This document shows, piece by piece, positions 34,607 through 43,776 of a stretch of DNA of 64,000 bases. Location: the NCBI GenBank assembly GCA_910578845.1, contig CAJTSL010000009.1, positions 33,452-97,451 on the forward strand, given 5' to 3'. The notes below the pieces were generated by a model. It searched no databases, was not told the origin of the DNA, and saw nothing but the letters and a program-made list of their open reading frames with translations. Position 1 is the stretch's first letter; each line of letters begins with the position of its first letter. The position numbers and the translations under genes are program-made. The DNA comes from an uncultured Lachnospiraceae bacterium (GTDB taxonomy: Bacteria > Bacillota > Clostridia > Lachnospirales > Lachnospiraceae).

Positions 34607-35686
34607 ATGGGTGTGAAAATAAATATGGCAGAAAATATCAGGATGGATTCCCATAAATTAATCTATCATCCGGATGTAGTGGCAAGATGGATGAAAGGGG
34701 AGAATATTTATCCGATAGAACTGGAAGTGGGGCTGACGAATGCTTGTAATCACCGCTGCATCTTCTGCGCCGTAGATTATACAGGTTACCGGCCGGATAG
34801 AATAGACAGTCATATATTTATAAAGAATCTGGAAGAATTAGCGCCGAGAGGCGTTAAGAGTATTATTTATGCAGGTGAAGGGGAACCTCTTCTGCACACA
34901 GAAGCGCCGAATATTATAAATCAGACGAAAAATTTGGGAATTGATGCGGCAATTTCTACAAACGGCGTATTATTGACACCGGAAGTGTCAAGGGAGTGCT
35001 TAAAGTCGTTGACTTGGATAAGATTTAGTGTGGCGGGCATTACCAATGACACATATCATAATATCCAGCGCGGCAGGCAGGAAGATTTGGAAAAAGTCTT
35101 ATTTCATATGGAAGAGGCAGTAAAAGTGAAGCGGGAGCAGAATCTAAGTACTACATTAGGGGTGCAGCTATTACTTCTTCCAGATAATAAGGATGAAATC
35201 GTACAGATGGGAAAGGAACTTCGGAAAATAGGCGTGGATTATTTTACGGTTAAGCCTTTTTCACAGCATCCCCAGAGCCGTCAGATTTTACAGGTCGATT
35301 ATCAGGAAATGCTTTCACTGGAAGAAAAGGTGAAAGATTTGCAGACAGATGATTTTAAAGTATACTTTAGAGCGCATTCCATGCAGAAACTGGCATGTGA
35401 GAGAGGCTATAAGCAGTGTCTTGCGCTTCCGTTTATGGTCTATATAGATGCCAAGGGCAACCTTTGGCCTTGCATTGTCTTCATGGGGAAAGATGAGTTG
35501 AAATACGGTAACTTGTATGAAGATAGCTTTGTGGATATTTGGGAAGGAGAAGATAGGCAGGAAATTATCAAGTATTTCATGCAGATGGATCTGGAAAAGA
35601 ATTGCAGAGAGTTATGCCGCCTAGATGAGATGAACCGGTATCTGGATGAATTGAAGCATCCGGGGGAACATGTGAATTTTATATGA
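34607..35686 (+). CDS. Radical SAM/SPASM protein 1
   Basis: A 359-residue protein. CNHRCIFC (from about residue 45) is the CxxxCxxC motif for the 4Fe-4S cluster that cleaves SAM. AGEGEPLLH is the GGE-like SAM-binding segment. A Cys-rich SPASM-type end includes GNLWPCIVFMG and later Cys residues. A weak ribosome site leaves ATG 34607 and 34625 both possible. It stands first in the unusual-sugar block and has a relative immediately downstream with the same HVNF ending. It may be an epimerase or dehydrogenase acting on a sugar; the substrate is unknown. Confidence 0.83.
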   Translation: MGVKINMAENIRMDSHKLIYHPDVVARWMKGENIYPIELEVGLTNACNHRCIFCAVDYTGYRPDRIDSHIFIKNLEELAPRGVKSIIYAGEGEPLLHTEAPNIINQTKNLGIDAAISTNGVLLTPEVSRECLKSLTWIRFSVAGITNDTYHNIQRGRQEDLEKVLFHMEEAVKVKREQNLSTTLGVQLLLLPDNKDEIVQMGKELRKIGVDYFTVKPFSQHPQSRQILQVDYQEMLSLEEKVKDLQTDDFKVYFRAHSMQKLACERGYKQCLALPFMVYIDAKGNLWPCIVFMGKDELKYGNLYEDSFVDIWEGEDRQEIIKYFMQMDLEKNCRELCRLDEMNRYLDELKHPGEHVNFI

Positions 35687-35697
35687 AATGATATGGA

Positions 35698-36783
35698 GTG
35701 AAGAGTATGGCAATGGAAAGAAACAGTACACCATATAGTCAGCTAAAGATATTTTATCATCAGGAAATTTTACAGCATCTTTTGAATCGGGAAAGATGTT
35801 GCCCTGTTTATATCAGAATAAAGCCGACTAATCGTTGCAATCATAATTGCAGTTACTGTCATTACAGGAATGCGTATCTGGATTTGGATCAGTACGATCC
35901 AAGTGATGAAATCCCAAGAGAGAAAATGCTACAGATAGTTCGGGATATGGCGGAAATGGGTGTAAAGGCTGTTACGTTTAGCGGTGGCGGTGAGCCTTTG
36001 CTATATCCATATATTGAAGAGGCTATGCAGGAAATAATAGATCAGGGAATTGATTTATCCATTATAACGAATGGCAGCCTTTTAAACGGAAAGAAGGCAG
36101 AGATACTGGCTCATGCAAAATGGGTCAGGATCTCTATTGAATCATGTCGTGATGAAGCATATTGCAGAATCCGTGGACTTAAGGAAGGCGCTTTTAGGGC
36201 ATTGTGCGAGAATATAGAGTCTTTTGCCCAAAAAAAGGAAAAGGACTGTGAATTAGGAATCAATGTAGTCGTCACTAACGAGAATTATAAAGAAATACGT
36301 CCAATTGCGGAGTTAATGAAGAAATTGGGTGTCAATCATGTGAAGTATGCACCGCTGTGTACAAATGACACATGGGAATATCATAATGAATTTAAGGATG
36401 AGGTAAGTGCAGAGTTAAAGAAGGTACAGGAAGAATTAACGGATGAAAGATTTAGGATAATTGATTTGTATACCGGAGATTTTGCAGATAGTGTTATTTT
36501 TGAACGGCAGTACAGCAGGTGCCCTATTAAAGAGTTTGTATGTGTCATTGCTGCGAATGCTAAGGTTTATTATTGTCATGATAAAGCGTATTTGAGTGAT
36601 GGAATGGTATGTGATCTGTCAAAGAATTCATTTAAAGAGGCATGGAATTCAGAAGGTGTAACAAAGAAGTTTTTAGAATTTGATGCAAAAAAATGTTGCA
36701 AACAGCATTGTGTATATGACAGTAGAAATCAGTTGATTAATTCTTTTCTTGATATGGATAAGAATCATGTAAATTTTGTATAG
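35698..36783 (+). CDS. Radical SAM/SPASM protein 2
   Basis: A 361-residue relative of the preceding gene, 11 bases after it. CNHNCSYC (near residue 46) is the CxxxCxxC cluster motif, FSGGGEPLLYP the SAM-binding glycine motif, and the C-terminal part has a Cys set (CPIKEF, YYCHDK, CCKQHC) for an auxiliary cluster. Both proteins end in HVNF followed by one hydrophobic residue. Two adjacent members followed directly by a transketolase pair suggests a multi-step route to a modified sugar or polyol. Confidence 0.83.
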   Translation: MKSMAMERNSTPYSQLKIFYHQEILQHLLNRERCCPVYIRIKPTNRCNHNCSYCHYRNAYLDLDQYDPSDEIPREKMLQIVRDMAEMGVKAVTFSGGGEPLLYPYIEEAMQEIIDQGIDLSIITNGSLLNGKKAEILAHAKWVRISIESCRDEAYCRIRGLKEGAFRALCENIESFAQKKEKDCELGINVVVTNENYKEIRPIAELMKKLGVNHVKYAPLCTNDTWEYHNEFKDEVSAELKKVQEELTDERFRIIDLYTGDFADSVIFERQYSRCPIKEFVCVIAANAKVYYCHDKAYLSDGMVCDLSKNSFKEAWNSEGVTKKFLEFDAKKCCKQHCVYDSRNQLINSFLDMDKNHVNFV

Positions 36784-36789
36784 CGGAGA

Positions 36790-37626
36790 ATGATGGAAAT
36801 GGATAATGAAAAGGTTAGTCGTGCAGCAAAAGATATTAGGAAATGGATATATATCATTGCCCATCATGCAGGTGGCGGGCATATGGGGGCGGCATTTTCA
36901 GTGACAGATATTATAGCCACGCTGTATTTCGGGGATGTTCTAAAGTATGATGCGCATAGCCCGAAATGGGAAGAAAGGGATCAATTTATTCTCAGTAAAG
37001 GACATGCGTGTTATTCACTATATGCAGCGCTTGCAATGGCAGGATATTTCCCAGAAGAAGAATTAAAACATGTTGGAATGCCGGGGTCTAGATTAGGGGG
37101 ACATCCTAAGATTTATGAAGTACCTGGTGTAGAAGCTTCTACAGGGGCATTGGGGCATGGGTTGTCCTTTGCGATAGGAATTGCATATGCACATAAAATG
37201 GATAAGAAAGATAATCATATTTATGTGATTCTTGGGGATGGAGAGTGCCAGGAAGGTTCAGTTTGGGAAGGCGCTTTATCCGCCCCAACATTGGAATTGG
37301 ACAATCTGACGGTTATTGTGGATCATAATAAACTTCAGGCAATGGATGATTTGGAAAGTATTGTGCGTATGCGTCCATTTGCTGATAAATGGAAAGCTTT
37401 TGGATGGAATGTAGTAGAAATCAATGGACATAATTGTGCAGAGATCAGAGAGGCTTTGTTGACACGGGAAGAGAAAAAGCCAACATTAATTGTTGCTAAT
37501 ACAATCAAAGGAAAAGGCGTTTCTTTTATGGAAAATGTTCCAATCTGGCATTATCGGATGCCAAATGAGCAGGAATTGCCGGTTTTGATGAGGGAACTTG
37601 GATTGTCGGAAGAAGATTTACGATAA
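36790..37626 (+). CDS. Transketolase, N-terminal subunit
   Basis: A 278-residue protein matching the thiamine-diphosphate-binding half of transketolase: HHAGGGHMGAAFS, SKGHACYSLYAAL, TGALGHGLSFAIG and LGDGECQEGSVWEGA. Three ATG codons (36790, 36793, 36799) lie after one GGAG site, so the exact start is uncertain. The second half is a separate gene 20 bases downstream. Split transketolases in sugar clusters move two-carbon units to make or branch special sugars. Not the housekeeping enzyme, judging from context. Confidence 0.88.
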   Translation: MMEMDNEKVSRAAKDIRKWIYIIAHHAGGGHMGAAFSVTDIIATLYFGDVLKYDAHSPKWEERDQFILSKGHACYSLYAALAMAGYFPEEELKHVGMPGSRLGGHPKIYEVPGVEASTGALGHGLSFAIGIAYAHKMDKKDNHIYVILGDGECQEGSVWEGALSAPTLELDNLTVIVDHNKLQAMDDLESIVRMRPFADKWKAFGWNVVEINGHNCAEIREALLTREEKKPTLIVANTIKGKGVSFMENVPIWHYRMPNEQELPVLMRELGLSEEDLR

Positions 37627-37646
37627 GAAAGGGCGTAGAAGTTGAG

Positions 37647-38573
37647 ATGCGGACAGCTTATTTAGATTCATTATATAATTTGGCTCAAAAGGATAAAAGG
37701 GTGTACGCCTTGATATCGGATAATGGCGCGATTGTATATGACAAGTACCGGAAGGATTTAGCAGGACAGTATTTGAATTTGGGGATATCTGAGGCAAATA
37801 TGCTAGGCATGGCAGCAGGCATGGCAAGCTGTGGGAAGATACCGTTTGCTTATACGATAGGGGCATTTCTTGCATATAGGTCACTTGAATTTATCAGGAA
37901 CGATATTTGCCTGCAAAATATGAATGTCAAAATAGTCGGAACTGGCGCTGGCATGAAATATAGTGCGCTCGGGCCGACACATCATTCGACAGAAGACTTA
38001 GGGTGTCTGCGGTCATTGCCTAATCTGACAATTTTATCGCCGGCTAGTCCAATGGAAGTGGCGAAAGCAACCAGAGCAGCGTATGAGCATATGGGGCCTA
38101 TATATTTACGTCTCGGGACGAATGGCGAACAAGAGATATATGAGCAGGATTATCAGTTTGAGATAGGAAAGGGAGTAACTCTCGCAGAGGGAGATGATAT
38201 CACGATAATAGGAACAGGAAATATTTTGGCAGAAGTATTGCGGGTACGGGATATGTTAAACCGAAAAGGGATTTCAGCGCGGATAATTAACATGCATACG
38301 ATTAAGCCTTTAGACAAAGAGATTATTCTGAAGGCAATAGGTGAAACGAAAGCATTGGTTACAGTTGAAGATCACGATATCATAGGTGGATTAGGAAGTG
38401 CGGTTGCAGAAGTAGTTGCGGAAAGCGGTAAGGGAACCCGTTTTGTCAGGGTGGGATTAAAGGAAAATTTTGCAGTTGGATATGGAACTTATTCTGATAT
38501 GATCGGACAAAATAAATTATGTGCGGAAGAAATAACATTACGATGTTTGGAATGTCTATCAGACATGTCTTAA
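37647..38573 (+). CDS. Transketolase, C-terminal subunit
   Basis: A 308-residue partner of the preceding gene. LGISEANMLGMAAGMA carries the catalytic Glu near residue 47. THHSTEDLGCLRSLPNLTI, and the C-terminal VEDHDIIGGLGSAV, are standard for the Pyr and C domains. The pair would form an active heterotetramer. It lies between radical SAM genes and a WbuC-type cupin, so it likely serves synthesis of a special glycan sugar. Confidence 0.88.
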   Translation: MRTAYLDSLYNLAQKDKRVYALISDNGAIVYDKYRKDLAGQYLNLGISEANMLGMAAGMASCGKIPFAYTIGAFLAYRSLEFIRNDICLQNMNVKIVGTGAGMKYSALGPTHHSTEDLGCLRSLPNLTILSPASPMEVAKATRAAYEHMGPIYLRLGTNGEQEIYEQDYQFEIGKGVTLAEGDDITIIGTGNILAEVLRVRDMLNRKGISARIINMHTIKPLDKEIILKAIGETKALVTVEDHDIIGGLGSAVAEVVAESGKGTRFVRVGLKENFAVGYGTYSDMIGQNKLCAEEITLRCLECLSDMS

Positions 38574-38615
38574 TCCGATCATTGTAAGAGGAGTAGATAA
38601 GGTAAGGTTACTAAA

Positions 38616-39137
38616 ATGGAAAATGAAGTGAAGTTTAACGCTGAAAGTATCATAAAAATAGATAGTAATGTTATTGAGAATATAAAATGTGAGGCAGCCA
38701 AAAATAGTAGCGGGAAATTTAGATTGTGTTTACAGCATAATGCGCAGGATAAATTACATGAGATGTTCATTGTCCGTAAAAAGGGAGATTACTTTAGGCC
38801 GGATAAACATTTATATACGACAGAATCACATACCATTATAGATGGAGCTATGTTAGTAATTTTATTTGAGGAAAACGGGAAAATCAGAGAAGTCTTTGAA
38901 TTGTCGGAAAAGTGTTATCGAACATATCGTATAGATACGGATATCTATCATATGCAAATACCTCTAACAGAGCAGGTAGTATATTATGAAGTAAAATTAG
39001 GGCCTTTTAATGAGAAAAGCAATATCTTTCCCGAATGGGCCCCAATGCCTGAAGATAAAGAAAGTGTTGCCGAATATTTGGTAAAAATAGAGAAGGATAT
39101 AAAGGAATATTTCGCTAATCATAAAGCAGTAAATTGA
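38616..39137 (+). CDS. WbuC-type cupin-fold protein
   Basis: A 173-residue protein. RLCLQHNAQDKLHEMFIVR followed by YFRPDKHLYTTESHTIIDG and an ILFEENGKI strand match the small WbuC cupin-fold metalloproteins found in O-antigen loci, including the R..LH and the P-D-K-H positions. Their exact role is not established. The family fits the sugar-biosynthesis context here. Start ATG 38616 lies after AAGGTAAGG. Confidence 0.72.
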   Translation: MENEVKFNAESIIKIDSNVIENIKCEAAKNSSGKFRLCLQHNAQDKLHEMFIVRKKGDYFRPDKHLYTTESHTIIDGAMLVILFEENGKIREVFELSEKCYRTYRIDTDIYHMQIPLTEQVVYYEVKLGPFNEKSNIFPEWAPMPEDKESVAEYLVKIEKDIKEYFANHKAVN

Positions 39138-39167
39138 TGTAATGCGCAAAATATAAAGGACGGAAAG

Positions 39168-40820
39168 ATGCGGAAAAAATTACTATTTATCATACCGCCT
39201 TGTGTGGCATTGTCTGAATTGATACCAGATGAAAAAAAGGCTTTTTCCAGCAAAATTAGAAAAGAAATACCATTAGGGGCGCTATCACTGGCAACATATT
39301 TGAAAAGTTATGCCCAGGCAGATGTGACTATTTTAGATTTAAATTTGAAGTTTTATGAACTAGTAAATGCAGGAAAAATAAATAAAGTTAACACTCCGGT
39401 AAAATATATTTGGGAGTTTATAAATGGTTTAAAAGATAGCGCATTTGATTTTTGTGGGATTTCGGCCATTTTCAGTCCTACATTTAGTTATTTGGATATC
39501 ATAAGCCAAATTGTAAAAGAAGTGTTTCCTATGGCGGTCATTTTGGCAGGTGGCGGCGTACCGAGTAATTTGATGGAAGAAGTATTTCTGCATGCTCCTT
39601 GCATAGATATTATTTCATATGGAGAAGGCGAGATTGCATTATCCGGGCTTGTCCTTGCAGAGGATGAAAAACAGTATTTGGATAATTCATGTAGCTTAAT
39701 GACACGGGAAAAATTTCAGAAGGGATTTCAATGCGCTTTCGAATTTATAGAAAATTTGGATGAGATTCCGCCTCTGGATTTTTCATTAATTGAGTTTGAA
39801 AAGTATAATAGTCATTTTCATTCTCAGACGGCGAAAAAAGTAATATCAATTCCGCTTATGTTTTCGAGGGGATGTCCATTTCATTGTTGCTTCTGCGCTT
39901 CTCATAGTATCCATGGAAAGAGAGTAAGGTATAATAGTATAGAACGGATTAAGTCGGATATTCAATTGTTTACAGATCAGTATCATATTAATACAATCAC
40001 CGTTTGGGATGATAATTTTTTTGTCGATAAGGAGCAAGCAATTGCTTTATTGGATTATTTTATGGAACAGAACTTAACCGTTGAATTTGTGAATGGGTTT
40101 CCGGTGTATCGTATGGATGATGATATGGCTAAGAAATTAAAACTGTCAGGTGTTGATGTTGTTACTCTTGCAATTGAATCAGGTAACCAAAGGGTGCTAA
40201 AAGATATTATACATAAACCGTTGCAGGTGGAGATGGTTCCTAAAGCGATTGCCTGTTTGAAGAAGTATGATATCTATGTGAAAGGTTTATTTGTCATTGG
40301 CTTTCCGGGGGAAACTTTGCAAGATATTCAGATTACCATGGATTTTATTCACAATAGTAAATTGAATTGGGTAGATATTTTTATTGCTTCACCGTTGCCA
40401 GGAAGCCAGTTATATGAGATCTGTAAAAATGGAAATTATTTAAAGAATGATGGTTTAGATAAATGTGATTTTTGGAAAGGAAATATTGAAACAGAGTCTT
40501 TTAAGGCAAAAGAAATCGAAGAGATACAAGTTTACCATACTATTAAAAAGGATTTTGTAAATAATTTGGATATGCAGAATGGGAACTGGAAAAGGGCGCT
40601 GATGAATTTCGAGTATGTAATTAACGCAAAGCATAAAAATCCTTTCGCATATTATTATGCGGCTGTAGCTGCCAAACAATTAGGCATGGATGAGAAAGCA
40701 AGCAAATATTTCGAATTGTATAATGAGATCCGTGCCAATAGTGTAGAATGGGAAAAGCTGTTTCAAAGATTCATTGCAGAATCAACAAAATTTGAGAATA
40801 TTGGAGAAATAAGAAATTAA
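39168..40820 (+). CDS. B12-binding-domain radical SAM protein (class B methyltransferase-like) with TPR-like tail
   Basis: A 550-residue protein. Residues 1-160 look like a cobalamin-binding Rossmann domain (FIIPPCVALSE, then ILAGGGVPSN and SYGEGE). Then comes the cluster motif CPFHCCFC near residue 236 and a GFPGET element typical of B12-radical SAM enzymes. The last 90 residues resemble TPR repeats (FAYYYAAVAAKQLGMDEKA). These enzymes often methylate unactivated carbons or rearrange sugars. AAGGACGG precedes ATG 39168. The next gene begins one base after its stop. Confidence 0.83.
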   Translation: MRKKLLFIIPPCVALSELIPDEKKAFSSKIRKEIPLGALSLATYLKSYAQADVTILDLNLKFYELVNAGKINKVNTPVKYIWEFINGLKDSAFDFCGISAIFSPTFSYLDIISQIVKEVFPMAVILAGGGVPSNLMEEVFLHAPCIDIISYGEGEIALSGLVLAEDEKQYLDNSCSLMTREKFQKGFQCAFEFIENLDEIPPLDFSLIEFEKYNSHFHSQTAKKVISIPLMFSRGCPFHCCFCASHSIHGKRVRYNSIERIKSDIQLFTDQYHINTITVWDDNFFVDKEQAIALLDYFMEQNLTVEFVNGFPVYRMDDDMAKKLKLSGVDVVTLAIESGNQRVLKDIIHKPLQVEMVPKAIACLKKYDIYVKGLFVIGFPGETLQDIQITMDFIHNSKLNWVDIFIASPLPGSQLYEICKNGNYLKNDGLDKCDFWKGNIETESFKAKEIEEIQVYHTIKKDFVNNLDMQNGNWKRALMNFEYVINAKHKNPFAYYYAAVAAKQLGMDEKASKYFELYNEIRANSVEWEKLFQRFIAESTKFENIGEIRN

Positions 40821-40821
40821 A

Positions 40822-41724
40822 ATGTATCTTATTATAGGCGCTTCAGGGTTTATTGGGAAACATATATACGATTACTGTATAAAAGAGGGCATAGATGTTC
40901 TTGGAACATATTATAGTCATCCGGATAAGCCAGAATGGATTAAATTTGATATTTGTACGGATGATTTAAGGAATGTATGTCAGCAAAATTTTCATGGCAA
41001 AATCCCGGATGCCGTAATACTATGTGGTGCGAATGCAAGTATTGATAGTTGTAAAATGAATGAGGAAGCTAGCAAACAAGTTAATATTGATGGCATGCAG
41101 AGAGTGATACAGCAGATGAAGGCTTTGGGAGTTAAATGTGTATTTTTGTCTTCGGAAGCAGTTTTTGACGGAAATAAGGGAATGTATCAAGAAGAGGATG
41201 CTCCTAATCCCATCACTGTTTATGGCAAACAAAAATTAAAAATCGAGGAATATATAGCTGAAAACTTAAAGGAGTACCTTATTCTTAGAGTGAGCAGAGC
41301 AACCGGGAGCCGTTATGGCGAAAAGGATATTTTACAAGAGTTTTATAGTAAAATTAGAAATCATGAAGAGATTGGATGCTTAAAGAATCAGAGTTTTTGC
41401 GTTACTGAAGTAAATGACATTGCAGCAGGCATTGTGAAAGCATTAGATTATGGCTTAAACGGATTGTATCATCTATCAAGCGCAAATTATACGACACGTT
41501 ATGAATTAGCAAAACTCTATGCAGAAAAAGTATTCGGAGGGTATCAAAAAATCGTAGAGAAGGAATATAAAGAATTGCCTTTTTTGGATAAAAGACATAT
41601 TTATGGGGGATTGCTTGGCAGTAAATTAGAAACATTGATAGGAATCCATTTCCTGAGCATTGACGAGATAATCAGGCAATATATTGATACGTTGCCAGCA
41701 ATTAGGAATGATTCCAATTATTAA
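40822..41724 (+). CDS. RmlD-like NAD(P)-dependent sugar reductase/epimerase
   Basis: A 300-residue extended SDR of the dTDP-4-dehydrorhamnose reductase type. LIIGASGFIGKHIYDY is the cofactor loop, SSEAVFDGNKGMYQEED and YGKQKLKIEEYI (Y-x3-K) form the active site, and CVTEVNDIAAGI is typical of RmlD. It probably reduces a keto sugar nucleotide made within this block. No rmlABC partners are in the window, so L-rhamnose synthesis itself cannot be claimed. Confidence 0.82.
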   Translation: MYLIIGASGFIGKHIYDYCIKEGIDVLGTYYSHPDKPEWIKFDICTDDLRNVCQQNFHGKIPDAVILCGANASIDSCKMNEEASKQVNIDGMQRVIQQMKALGVKCVFLSSEAVFDGNKGMYQEEDAPNPITVYGKQKLKIEEYIAENLKEYLILRVSRATGSRYGEKDILQEFYSKIRNHEEIGCLKNQSFCVTEVNDIAAGIVKALDYGLNGLYHLSSANYTTRYELAKLYAEKVFGGYQKIVEKEYKELPFLDKRHIYGGLLGSKLETLIGIHFLSIDEIIRQYIDTLPAIRNDSNY

Positions 41725-41736
41725 AATGGAATAAGA

Positions 41737-42696
41737 GTGGATGAAGGTGATAAAGAAATGGAATATCCCAAAAAGATCGCAATAGGATTTCAGGAAGGGA
41801 CATGTCCTTTGCAGTGTGCGAAATGTTTTGCTTTCAGCAAAAAAGCTGTTCGGAAAAAAGCGGTTGTTAAAATGCCATTAGATAAAGCCAAAATGTTAAT
41901 AGATGAAATTGCGCTTATGGAAAAAAAGCCTAAAATCCAACCGCACATATTTACTGAACCTTTTGCCAATGCTGATTTGCCCCAAATAATAGAATATTGT
42001 TTGGATAGAGATATTCATATGAGTGTTATTACGAATGGCATTTTACTAGATGACGATTGGATTGCATTCTTAATTCATGAATTAAACCGTGAATATACGA
42101 TATCATTTAGTTTGGATGCAATTACACAAGAAACATATGAGAAAGTACGTGGAAAGTATGATTTAAAAAATTTGGAAGAAAAAATATGCTATATCATACA
42201 TAATCGAAAAGACAAGGGGCCTCGTGTCGGCGTTAATTTTGCCATTGAAGAAGCGAACTACGCAGAAGCAGATGCTTTCATTGAAAAATGGAAATATAAA
42301 GTAGATGCGGTGCGTATTGATACAGCATTTAATTTTGAAAAGAAAATACCATTTAAATTGTATATGGAAAATCAAAATGCCAATGTAAAATGTGGACATC
42401 TAGAAGACGTAATGACAATTGATGCAGATGGCCAGGTGCGATGTTGTCAATTGGATGCATTTGGGGATACTTCACTTGGGAATGTATTTGAAGAGGGCAT
42501 CCTGAATGTATGGAGAGGCCCGAACATGAAAATGTTTAGAGCGAAACAAGAAAGAGGCTTGTTAGCGAAAGAAGACTTTTGCTATGGGTGTGAAGTTCCT
42601 AGCATGACAAATCATACAAGGTATGAAACGGATGAGTTTATTATTAATAAAGCAGGACATTCGATATATTATAATTATAAAGGGGAGATTATGTGA
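41737..42696 (+). CDS. Radical SAM/SPASM protein 3
   Basis: A 319-residue protein with CPLQCAKC (CxxxCxxC) near residue 23 and a C-terminal SPASM-type Cys set (VRCCQLDAFGD, FCYGCEVP). The start could also be ATG 41758 (MEYPKKIAIGF), which has AAGGTGAT upstream. Its stop overlaps the GTG start of the aminotransferase, so the two are translation-coupled. The pair may create and then transaminate a keto function on a sugar. Substrate unknown. Confidence 0.8.
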   Translation: MDEGDKEMEYPKKIAIGFQEGTCPLQCAKCFAFSKKAVRKKAVVKMPLDKAKMLIDEIALMEKKPKIQPHIFTEPFANADLPQIIEYCLDRDIHMSVITNGILLDDDWIAFLIHELNREYTISFSLDAITQETYEKVRGKYDLKNLEEKICYIIHNRKDKGPRVGVNFAIEEANYAEADAFIEKWKYKVDAVRIDTAFNFEKKIPFKLYMENQNANVKCGHLEDVMTIDADGQVRCCQLDAFGDTSLGNVFEEGILNVWRGPNMKMFRAKQERGLLAKEDFCYGCEVPSMTNHTRYETDEFIINKAGHSIYYNYKGEIM

Positions 42697-43775
42697 TTCA
42701 AGTATGGAGTAATTTTTTGCTGGAAAGAGAAATACAGAATCTTCAGCATGCTATTTCAAATAAATATATTATGGAAGGACCGATATTAAAAGAATTCCAA
42801 GAGCGATTAAAAGATATATTAAATGTCAGGCATGTAATTGGAACGGCAAGCGGCACTGCAGCGCTTGCGCTGGCATTGATGGGGATAGGCATCCAACCGG
42901 GAGATGAGGTGATTGTACCGGATTTGACGTTTATAGCAACAGCTAATGCGGCATGTTTGTTGGGTGCAAAAGTGCTAGTTGCTCAGACACAGCCTGACAG
43001 GCCTTTATTAGATTTGGCTAAGATAGATGCTTTGGTCACCCAAAAGACAAAAGCCATTATCACGGTAGATTTAAATGGAAGAATATCTGGTAGCAGAGAA
43101 CTGAAAGACAAGTATTCCTCTAAAGGAATTTATATTATTGATGATGCCTGTCAAGCGCTGATGTCCGGGCCACAATCGGGCATGGCAGGGACACAGGCAG
43201 ATATCGGCTGCTATTCTTTTGGAATAACGAAAACAGTATCGACAGTAAACGGTGGGCTTGTCGTCACAGACCATGATGATTTGTATGAGCGCATGAGAGT
43301 CATGAAGACACAAGGAATGGAGTCTGTTTTTGAGTCGGATACGTACATTTATCCTGGATTTAATTTTAAATTACCGGATGTGCTAGCTGCTATCGGTAAT
43401 GCCCAACTGGACTGCTTGGACGAGAAATTGAGACATATGAGAGAAATTGATGATATGTATAGAGAAGGATTGGCAGGAGTGGAAGGGATATCTTTTTTGG
43501 ATAAAAAAGAGGATGAATTTATATGGATGACTGATATTTTATGCAGTAATAGGGATAGAGTACGTGAAGTGCTAATGGAAAAAGAGATTTTAAGCAGGCC
43601 ATTAGGAGCGCCGCTCCATACGGCGGGATTTTTGGTAAAAAGAGGGAACTATGAAAATAGCACGGATCTACAAAATAAAATCTTATACTTACCCGGTGGG
43701 CCAAATCAAGACTTAAAAAATATTGAGAAGGTTATTAAGACGTTAAAAAATAGTGATTTGATCGGAGAAAACTAA
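42693..43775 (+). CDS. DegT/DnrJ/EryC1-family PLP-dependent sugar aminotransferase
   Basis: A 360-residue protein starting at GTG 42693, with AGGGGAG six bases upstream. GTASGTAALALALMGIGI, DEVIVPDLTFIATANA, IIDDACQAL and SFGITKTVSTVNGG (Lys near residue 178 for PLP) are the family hallmarks. It aminates keto sugar nucleotides to amino sugars. The middle segment ITVDLNGRISGS is slightly unusual for the HxxG region. Family call firm; product not determinable. Confidence 0.88.
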   Translation: MIQVWSNFLLEREIQNLQHAISNKYIMEGPILKEFQERLKDILNVRHVIGTASGTAALALALMGIGIQPGDEVIVPDLTFIATANAACLLGAKVLVAQTQPDRPLLDLAKIDALVTQKTKAIITVDLNGRISGSRELKDKYSSKGIYIIDDACQALMSGPQSGMAGTQADIGCYSFGITKTVSTVNGGLVVTDHDDLYERMRVMKTQGMESVFESDTYIYPGFNFKLPDVLAAIGNAQLDCLDEKLRHMREIDDMYREGLAGVEGISFLDKKEDEFIWMTDILCSNRDRVREVLMEKEILSRPLGAPLHTAGFLVKRGNYENSTDLQNKILYLPGGPNQDLKNIEKVIKTLKNSDLIGEN

Positions 43776-43776
43776 G